Source of the DNA: Stramenopiles sp. TOSAG23-2
Taxonomy: Eukaryota; Sar
Direction of reading: 5' to 3'
Length of the DNA: 43,964 bases
Assembly (NCBI GenBank): GCA_900128395.1
Contig: LT649275.1
Coordinates: 3,921 to 47,884 of the forward strand
Below are positions 37,511 through 43,964 of this stretch, piece after piece. Position numbers and translations under genes: made by a program. Numbering within the stretch: position 1 is the first letter of the stretch; every line of letters begins with the position of its first letter. The notes under the pieces were generated by a model that searched no databases, was not told the origin of the DNA, and saw nothing but the letters and a program-made list of their open reading frames with translations.

Positions 37511-37927
37511 GAGATGAAGAATAAAGAGGAAAGTAGTAGCAGTGAAGATGAACCAACACCATATATGTTAGATGATATAAATGATAATGAACTTCGTAGT
37601 AAAACACCACCACCGCCATCACTACAAGAGGTAGAAGATTTAAAAGATGAAAAGGTTCTAATAGAAGAAGAAATAGATCCGATGTTAGAGATGTTAAAAA
37701 AGAAAAGCGAGGAGGGGAAGAAAAAGAAAAAGAAAAAGAAAGAGAAGAAAGAAAAGAAGAAGAAAAAGACGAAGAAGAAGAAGAAGAAGACAAAGAAAGA
37801 AAGGAACAACAAAGAGGAAGGAAAATCAAATATTGCAGTTGAAAATACAGATGCATATAAAAAAGCAATGGAATCTTTGAATAGTGTGCGTACTATTGTA
37901 GCAAATGGTAATGGTCGTAGTAACTGA
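36758..37927 (+). CDS. PWI-domain splicing-type protein
   Basis: 389 aa. Residues about 15-118 match a PWI-like fold: a helical ILLSTKVLLNKIDMALLERF stretch, SILEQEFNIHDEFIVEYVW, then LANGLSGFTSD and FIVKLWKYLIFPP. PWI domains bind nucleic acid and occur in splicing and mRNA 3'-processing proteins such as SRm160/SRRM1. A short RS-like block (RSRWRSRSPSPSS) and an acidic SSSSEDE block support a nuclear mRNA role. Two long Asn tracts (10-11 residues) and a Lys-run near 322-350 are low complexity. Human-type homologues have a long RS domain; here it is largely replaced by Asn/Lys repeats. The stop lies inside a 110-bp tandem duplication. Confidence 0.78.
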
Positions 37928-38124
37928 GATGAAATTGACGGCTCTGTGTGTAAAACATTACTATTAATATATGTTATGATATGTATGATACATACTACTT
38001 CGTAATGCATAGTAATGGTAATGGTCGTAGTAACTGAGATGAAATTGACGGCTCTGTGTGTAAAACATTACTATTAATATATGTTATGATATGTATGATA
38101 CATACTACTTCGTAATGCATAGTA
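37904..38124. repeat. 110-bp exact tandem duplication at the PWI gene 3' end
   Basis: Units about 37904-38013 and 38014-38124 are identical by eye. Each contains the last codons (NGNGRSN) and the TGA stop of the PWI gene plus 3' flank, so the second unit is silent duplicate DNA and the protein is unaffected. Confidence 0.93.
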
Positions 38125-38343
38125 CTATTATATAAAAAATTCTCTTTTTTATTATACACACATATATATATATAATACGAGTAATATATGATGTATCAAA
38201 TATGATACGATGAATCGTATCATCTTTTAATCTTTCCATCAAATAAAAAAATAAAAAATAATACGAATCGTATAAAAAATATTATGTAAACGACTTCGTA
38301 TATAGCACTAAAATCCTTCTCCATTGACACTTTGGTATCGCTC
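37928..38343. other. Convergent 3' flanks
   Basis: Apart from the 110-bp duplication, it contains a TA tract about 38163-38174 and repeated gatacgatgaatcgtatcatc-like palindromic blocks near 38195-38225. Lies between two gene 3' ends; no gene. Confidence 0.5.
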
Positions 38344-41300
38344 TTATTCTTTTTTGCATTCATCATCACCATCATTACTACTATCTTCCTCTTCCTCTAA
38401 TGTTGCTACATCCAATCGTTTCATCATTTCAATCATCATAGACTGGTGTTCATAATTGCGATTTCCACCTTTTGGTCGATATGACATAACTTCATGACCA
38501 TTCAATATCTTGCGTATCTTTAAGGCAGTGTCATTATTTGCTTCTTTTTCTGCTTTACTTGCATCAAATACCCAACCATCAATTTTTGACATTACAAAAA
38601 TTATATTTTTCTTATCCAATAGATCTTGTCTTTTTGTTAAAATCTCTTGTAACGTATCTAAACATGTATCGTCTTCCAGGATACCACCAGTTAAAATTAC
38701 GATGACATATTCAGCATTATTAATATTAGTTGTACATATTTGCTTCATGTTATCTTTTAATGATTTTATAATATCTTTCGCAATTGTTTCCCCAGATACT
38801 ACATTGGTTTTCGATGATTTTTCAGCATAAACTACTTGAAATTTATGGTTACTTGTAAAGTTAGGTGGCGTTGGCGTTGGGACGTTAATATTGGCACGTT
38901 TTAATAATTGGTACAACATTGCTTCGTATTCAAATCCACGACGACGATGGGGTATCATGTCTTTCTTCTCGTAAATTTCAATTATTTTATCACGTATATG
39001 TTTTGCTTTATCCGTTTTTAAGGCTTGAAATTTTGATAATTCCATATCTTTTGTCCTAGTTTTTAAAGCTTGAAAATTTGAAAATCCCATATCTTTTGTT
39101 TCAAGATCTTCATATGTATTTTGTAAAACAGATATATCTATACCATTAAGCTTCTGTACTGAACTTTCCCATCCACGTTCTTCTGTAATCTTATGATCTG
39201 CTTTACGCGAACATTCATTGTTTTTCCAACGGGTTAAATCCCATTGCCAGAACATTGGATTTTCTTCCACGATAACAATAATTGGTTTGTTAAATAACAA
39301 TGCAGTGGCAAATTCTAATAAGCAATACCGTCTGGACATATAGCTATTTGTTAACATAACGACAAAAGCATCGGAATCCATTACACCTTGTATCATACTA
39401 TTTGCATCAATATTTTTCTGAGACATATCACGCCATACATGTATACCTAATCTAACTAATGCATTGTACAATGTCCCAATTTCACCAGAGGATTCACTTT
39501 GCATGTGAGATATAAACATATGATATTTCATTGGCCGTAGGGTTAATGAATTGACTAAACGATTGCCAAATAATGATGACTGAAAAAAACGGTGGTCCAA
39601 TATCTCATCAATATTTTTCGGCCTTTCATCAGGTTTACCTTTCAAACACCAACGAATTAAATCTCGAGCAGCATCTGTAAATTGACGGTTATTTGGAAAA
39701 GTAACCAAACTCAGGTATTTATCTGATATCGTATGCCATGCACATAAAATACTTTTATCTGTTTCGTTTACTAAATTATCATTGCTGAGATCTTGGTGAA
39801 ATAATTGCTGCCCTGTGCATAGTTCAAAAAATATAACTCCTAACGACCACACATCAAAACCAGCTTGAATGTTCTCAATGTATTTTGTAGCGATATTCGT
39901 AAATTTACATTGTGCTAACTCAGGCGGACAATATCCAGTGCTAGACTTCATGTCGATGTCTCTCGTTTGGCCTACTTGACATGCGGCATCCAAATCACAA
40001 AGGAGTAACCCATGACCCTCTACCTGTACAAAGTTTCTTGGCTTTAAATCACAATGTATGTATCCTATTTGATGTAGTTGGCCAACGTTTTTTACGGCTT
40101 GACGGAACAAATATTCAATTTCTTTCAACTTACAACCTGCAATTCGCTGTGTAGAAAGCTCTTGAAACAGCGAACCAATACCACGTTCCATTACTAATAC
40201 ATATGGGTACTCAGGGTAAAATTTGTTACTTTTTTCGACATTTTCACGTTGTTTTTTTCTCAACATTTTTGCCTCCATATTTATTGGATTTCTCTTATCA
40301 CCGTCAGGTAAATGCCACCCGAGTACTTTCACTACACACATATTGATTGCAGAAGTTTTAATAGTGTCACTAAACCGAGTAATAATTTCACGTTTAAATT
40401 CATCATAATTTTGCATCAGTTTTAGAGCTACATTTTTCTGGTTATCTAGAACATCTGTTGCGAATAAGACAATGGATGTTAGCGATCTATGTAAAGGCTT
40501 TCCTCCATTTCCAATTTTATAACGCCCAAATTTGGAGTAAAGTGATCTGGCCCACTGAATAACCTTTGGCCATTCATAAGCGTAACGAATAATGTCGTCA
40601 CGATTGTAACCATTCATATCATAATATGTTGGTGAAACGGACTCATAACAAATTTTAGTTAGAAGCAAATGTTTTTGTTCATGAGAGAGGTTAGGAGGTC
40701 TATCATCGTCAAGCTTATTTCTCTTTTCGCAAATGTAATGTAAAACACTTTTACTAGTTGTTTCTAACTTAGTACTTCCATTAATCCGTTCATCATTTAA
40801 TAAAACTTTACATATGTCTATGTTATAAGTGTCGATGGCATACTCCAATAAATGTTTATCACTTATTACAGTTGGTACTGTCTGTTCATGGTTCTGCAAT
40901 ATTTGTTGCACTGATTCATAATTTTCATATACAATTGCTCTCTTAAGATCTGTTAAATCACCCTCGCCTAAAGACACATAATTACCATTTTTATCATGGC
41001 ACATTGCTTTACCACCATGTTTCCGGATCAATTGAATGATATCATCTTTGGCTTCGCTATCAGTGTACATGTATGCCTCATCTATAGCTGTGTGCCCTGC
41101 TGTGTTCAAGTTATTGCAATCATTAACTGACAGTCTCTTTAACATGATTTTAACAATATTAACATTATCTGAGCAAGCAGCTAAATGTAATGGGAACTCT
41201 CTAAATATATCCAAATATCCCTTATTAGCGAGATCAACGCGGCCTTCTTCTACTAAATATTGCGCTATATCAAAATGTCTATTACCTAAAGCGGTAATTA

Positions 41301-43581
41301 ATGGACTGCATAAAGTGTTATTTCTGATGGAACGACCTACTTGATTCACTATGCTTGTTTTATTAGTTGCAATACTCATAAATAGTTTCACATCATCAAA
41401 ACGTCCAATTGTACATGCAGACAGAAATGGCGTGGAATTTGGAATTGCCTTTTTATATACCTTTGTTAATTTACCTGCACTTCCATTGTTTTGATCATCA
41501 TCATAAGTGTCACCCAAATATTCAATATCGCCCAGAAGAATATCAAATATATAGTTAACAATAGCTTCGTCATTTGCCACTTCCAAAGCTCTGGAATCTT
41601 CACCATTAACATTTTTACCCCATTTGTTACACAACATTTCTTCTCTTGTCGAAGGTAAAAAGGAAAATTTTGCTCTAGGGTAAGTAATAACCAAGTCAGG
41701 ATTTTGTAGAAATAATTTCACATGATCAACACGTCCTTTTTCACATGCACAGATAAACGGTGTGCCCTTTGGAAACGCCTTTCTATATACCTTATTCAAT
41801 GCCTTAATATCATTGGCTGCCCCATCAAGAAGAACATCAAATAGATAGTCAATGATACTTTTGTTATTTGCAACTTCGAAAGCTGTGACCTTATCCCCAT
41901 CGCTATCTGTACCTTGTTGAGTCACCATATTTTCCAACGATTGCTTCTCCTGTGGGAGCAGACTACCATAAAAAGGATTATTGGTAACAAATGATTTCAC
42001 ATCGGGAAAATTTCCTTTTTCGCATGCAACAATAAATGGTGTACATTTTTTCATACCACTTTGCTTTTCCACCATGTTGGCGTATTTCTCTTCTAAATCT
42101 TGTATTGCTTTCAAACTTCTAATTTCTTTTGAAATTACATCATTATTTCTGTAAGGATCTTGTCTAAAATGGATTTCTGTATCGCTGTTTGTATGATCTG
42201 CATCATCGTCTGTATTATCTGAGCTGCTATCGCTAGAAATCCGGTCAATATAGTCATCTTGTTTATCACGTTGGGCAATTAATGCAGTGATATCTTGTTG
42301 AAGTGTCTCCCGTTTATGGCCGTTTTCATCATACCACTTTGCTTTTCCACCATGTTGGCGAATCAACGCAATTATCTTTTGTTTTATTGGGCTATAGCTA
42401 AATTCATAGACTTCATCTAATAAAGTGGTGAAATCACGCCTATTCAATTCATTGATATTATTTACTTTAGATAATGCTGCATCTACTGTTTCTACATTTG
42501 TAGCTATGATTATCTCCCATCTTAGATCTAAATTCCCCTTTTCATCTGTTACATTGTTGACATTATACCAATTTGCTTTGCCACCACGCTGTTGAATTAA
42601 TGCAGCGATATCTTGTTGGATTGGGCTTTTATTATAATAATAAACATAATCTAATATCGTGTGCTGGTGCTCATCCAAATCATTAATATTATCGATCGTA
42701 ATTAATGCTTCACGTACTACTTTCAAGTCTGTTCCATAAATTATTGCCCCTCTTGGATTTAAGTCACCATTACCTATTCCAACATTATTACCACCAAAAT
42801 CGTGACAGTTTGCTTTTCCACCATGTTGTTGAATTAATGCAGCGATATCTTGTTGGATTGGGCTTTTATTATAATAATAAACATAATCTAATATCGTGTG
42901 CTGGTGCTCATCCAAATCATTAATATTATCGATCGTAATTAATGCTTCACGTACTACTTTCAAGTCTGTTCCATAAATTATTGCCCCTCTTGGATTTAAG
43001 TCACCATTACCTATTCCAACATTATTACCACCAAAATCGTGACAGTTTGCTTTTCCACCATGTGAGCGTAATGATGATACAATTTCTTCTTTTATTGGAC
43101 TTTTATTCCACTCGTATGCGAAGTCAAGCGCAGTATACCCGGATTTGCTCTTTTTGTTGACAACATTAACGACTGCTTCATGTTCTAGTAAGAAATCAAT
43201 GACATCCGTGTTATTTTTGTTACCTGCTGCACAACAATGCAACAACCCCCATCCCTCTTTGCTGTCTGCGATAGTAGGGTCAGCATCAGTGTGTTCAAGC
43301 AAATATTGCACTATATTAAGATGCTCCTTAACTGCAGCTATCATTAATGGCGAGCTACTAGTACCACGGCTATCTTTACCTTCTTGATTAACCATTTCTT
43401 TTAACGTTACACCACAATGCTTCATATCGTGTAGTCCAACAAAAATTTTTACATCTGTTAAACAGGCCTTCTCACATGCAACAATAAATGGCGTCGCTTC
43501 AGGAAATTTTTGTTCATATTTTTTAATCAAAGACTTACGAGATTCTCCGGTTCTGCAACGAACGCGTCGACAACAGCTCAT
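38344..43581 (-). CDS. Ankyrin - protein kinase - TIR - TIR-like multidomain protein
   Basis: 1745 aa, single exon. Residues about 25-930 carry ankyrin-type repeats (TPFIVACEKG.., SPLMIAAVKEHLNIVQYLLE, LHLAACSDNVNIVKIML), including HGGKA-containing units. A kinase domain spans about 1030-1340: an N-lobe with GNGGKPLHRSLTSIVLFATD, the beta-3 Lys K1054 in VALKLM, catalytic loop HCDLKPRNF (D1178) and metal-binding DLD (D1196), then GYCPPEL and WSLGVIFFEL. TIR1 starts about 1353 (YHMFISHMQ) and holds E1423 in YCLLEFATAL, the position of the NADase glutamate in other TIRs. About 1581-1730 is a second, TIR-like domain (EYVIVILTGG, TCLDTLQEIL). No signal peptide or membrane segment, so cytoplasmic. 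Likely a sensor/signalling protein; target and output are unknown. Confidence 0.9.
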   Translation of the reverse strand: MSCCRRVRCRTGESRKSLIKKYEQKFPEATPFIVACEKACLTDVKIFVGLHDMKHCGVTLKEMVNQEGKDSRGTSSSPLMIAAVKEHLNIVQYLLEHTDADPTIADSKEGWGLLHCCAAGNKNNTDVIDFLLEHEAVVNVVNKKSKSGYTALDFAYEWNKSPIKEEIVSSLRSHGGKANCHDFGGNNVGIGNGDLNPRGAIIYGTDLKVVREALITIDNINDLDEHQHTILDYVYYYNKSPIQQDIAALIQQHGGKANCHDFGGNNVGIGNGDLNPRGAIIYGTDLKVVREALITIDNINDLDEHQHTILDYVYYYNKSPIQQDIAALIQQRGGKANWYNVNNVTDEKGNLDLRWEIIIATNVETVDAALSKVNNINELNRRDFTTLLDEVYEFSYSPIKQKIIALIRQHGGKAKWYDENGHKRETLQQDITALIAQRDKQDDYIDRISSDSSSDNTDDDADHTNSDTEIHFRQDPYRNNDVISKEIRSLKAIQDLEEKYANMVEKQSGMKKCTPFIVACEKGNFPDVKSFVTNNPFYGSLLPQEKQSLENMVTQQGTDSDGDKVTAFEVANNKSIIDYLFDVLLDGAANDIKALNKVYRKAFPKGTPFICACEKGRVDHVKLFLQNPDLVITYPRAKFSFLPSTREEMLCNKWGKNVNGEDSRALEVANDEAIVNYIFDILLGDIEYLGDTYDDDQNNGSAGKLTKVYKKAIPNSTPFLSACTIGRFDDVKLFMSIATNKTSIVNQVGRSIRNNTLCSPLITALGNRHFDIAQYLVEEGRVDLANKGYLDIFREFPLHLAACSDNVNIVKIMLKRLSVNDCNNLNTAGHTAIDEAYMYTDSEAKDDIIQLIRKHGGKAMCHDKNGNYVSLGEGDLTDLKRAIVYENYESVQQILQNHEQTVPTVISDKHLLEYAIDTYNIDICKVLLNDERINGSTKLETTSKSVLHYICEKRNKLDDDRPPNLSHEQKHLLLTKICYESVSPTYYDMNGYNRDDIIRYAYEWPKVIQWARSLYSKFGRYKIGNGGKPLHRSLTSIVLFATDVLDNQKNVALKLMQNYDEFKREIITRFSDTIKTSAINMCVVKVLGWHLPDGDKRNPINMEAKMLRKKQRENVEKSNKFYPEYPYVLVMERGIGSLFQELSTQRIAGCKLKEIEYLFRQAVKNVGQLHQIGYIHCDLKPRNFVQVEGHGLLLCDLDAACQVGQTRDIDMKSSTGYCPPELAQCKFTNIATKYIENIQAGFDVWSLGVIFFELCTGQQLFHQDLSNDNLVNETDKSILCAWHTISDKYLSLVTFPNNRQFTDAARDLIRWCLKGKPDERPKNIDEILDHRFFQSSLFGNRLVNSLTLRPMKYHMFISHMQSESSGEIGTLYNALVRLGIHVWRDMSQKNIDANSMIQGVMDSDAFVVMLTNSYMSRRYCLLEFATALLFNKPIIVIVEENPMFWQWDLTRWKNNECSRKADHKITEERGWESSVQKLNGIDISVLQNTYEDLETKDMGFSNFQALKTRTKDMELSKFQALKTDKAKHIRDKIIEIYEKKDMIPHRRRGFEYEAMLYQLLKRANINVPTPTPPNFTSNHKFQVVYAEKSSKTNVVSGETIAKDIIKSLKDNMKQICTTNINNAEYVIVILTGGILEDDTCLDTLQEILTKRQDLLDKKNIIFVMSKIDGWVFDASKAEKEANNDTALKIRKILNGHEVMSYRPKGGNRNYEHQSMMIEMMKRLDVATLEEEEDSSNDGDDECKKE
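42590..43063. repeat. 237-bp exact tandem duplication inside ankyrin region
   Basis: 42590-42826 and 42827-43063 are identical by eye. Each encodes 79 residues (units with NPRGAIIYGTDLKVV, HQHTILDYVYYYN, SPIQQDIAALIQQ), so the frame is kept. A third, diverged unit lies next to them. Confidence 0.93.
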
Positions 43582-43964
43582 GATGTATATAATCTTAATA
43601 TAAATAAGGTCAATTTGTTAATTTCAAGTCTTTTACAAATGTATAATCGTTGATATTATATGTATGTATAATCTTAATATAACTTGGTTAATTTCAAGTC
43701 TTTACAAATTACAACAAAAAATATAAAGACCTAAACCGATTATACTTATAGCACTAGGTATACGCACATACCACATTTTAAAGATATTTAATTTCTGTGC
43801 CAGCCTGGCCAGCCCAGCCAGCCACATGCACATATCACAGGCGCGGGGGTTATTAGTCTAGTTATTAGTCTAATAAGCCACGCTCCTAAAATAGGGTATG
43901 GGTTTATAATTTATAAACATACAGTATCAATATTTGATACATGATCAGAATATTGTCTACAAAT
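43582..43964. other. 5' flank of the ankyrin-kinase-TIR gene with direct repeats
   Basis: Two imperfect direct repeats lie just upstream of the ATG at about 43584-43640 and 43665-43709 (shared ataatcttaatataa and ttaatttcaagtctt blocks). A GC-rich CCAGCC patch is at 43800-43825, and a 12-bp tandem gttattagtcta is at 43849-43872. No gene before the window end. Confidence 0.55.

Noticed and set aside
37338-38010. Minus-strand ORFs opposite the PWI gene with Tyr, Ser and Phe runs
   Set aside because: Antisense of Asn and Lys homopolymer codons; not coding.
42705-43160. Two identical 60-70 codon plus-strand ORFs starting MLHVLLSSLFHKLL
   Set aside because: Antisense shadows of the exact 237-bp repeat within the ankyrin gene.
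1-43964. tRNA or rRNA genes
   Set aside because: I looked for the T-loop GTTCGA pattern and rRNA-like GC-rich stretches; hits were inside coding genes or lacked a cloverleaf.

Overview
The window is strongly AT-rich nuclear DNA from a microbial eukaryote. The evidence is one spliceosomal intron with textbook signals, homopolymeric Asn tracts, and eukaryote-only genes: a myosin, the autophagy factor ATG101, the GPI-synthesis subunit PIG-X, a CLASP/TOG protein, a 3-repeat MYB and a CCDC33-like ciliary protein. Three features point towards a stramenopile or a related SAR-type protist: a 'GDRV..APxD' chromatin-reader-like domain, a kinase whose N-lobe resembles chromist kinases, and a WW-myosin-PH-PH protein. 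That placement is inference. Genes are densely packed on both strands and almost all lack introns. I saw no rRNA or tRNA gene and no CRISPR array.

Layout. 0.4-2.5 kb: ferric reductase/NOX-type oxidoreductase. 3.0-7.1 kb: two near-identical copies of an unknown gene flank a Cys-rich 'GDRV' protein, a 125-bp inverted-repeat element, a transposase-like scrap and a frameshifted ORF. 7.9-9.8 kb: spliced R1R2R3 MYB factor. 10.4-14.1 kb: histidine acid phosphatase, then a secreted, probably GPI-anchored copper LPMO-like protein. 14.4 kb: candidate retroposed element with a 38-nt A tail. 14.9-18.8 kb: small secreted protein, a decayed 3' copy of ATG101, ATG101 itself, and a TOG-domain protein. 19.7-24.3 kb: CCDC33-like C2/coiled-coil protein converging on, and overlapping, an acyl-anchored EndoU ribonuclease. 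24.9-27.4 kb: mitochondrial NIPSNAP protein, then a less AT-rich patch with gene debris and a broken GFA/CENP-V-like ORF. 27.7-31.1 kb: PIG-X and a polytopic membrane protein. 31.3-35.8 kb: WW-myosin-PH-PH. 36.8-37.9 kb: PWI-domain splicing-type protein. 38.3-43.6 kb: a 1745-aa ankyrin-kinase-TIR-TIR-like protein.

The genes do not form one pathway. The best candidate for an undescribed system is the ankyrin-kinase-TIR protein, which has a receptor/sensor-like architecture with conserved kinase residues and the TIR glutamate. Next are the membrane-anchored EndoU, the LPMO with a Cys-rich module nested in its fold, and a set of recent exact tandem duplications (55, 110 and 237 bp) plus a 411-bp identical paralogue block, which suggest active local duplication and gene conversion. 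All comparisons were made by eye, without database or alignment searches.
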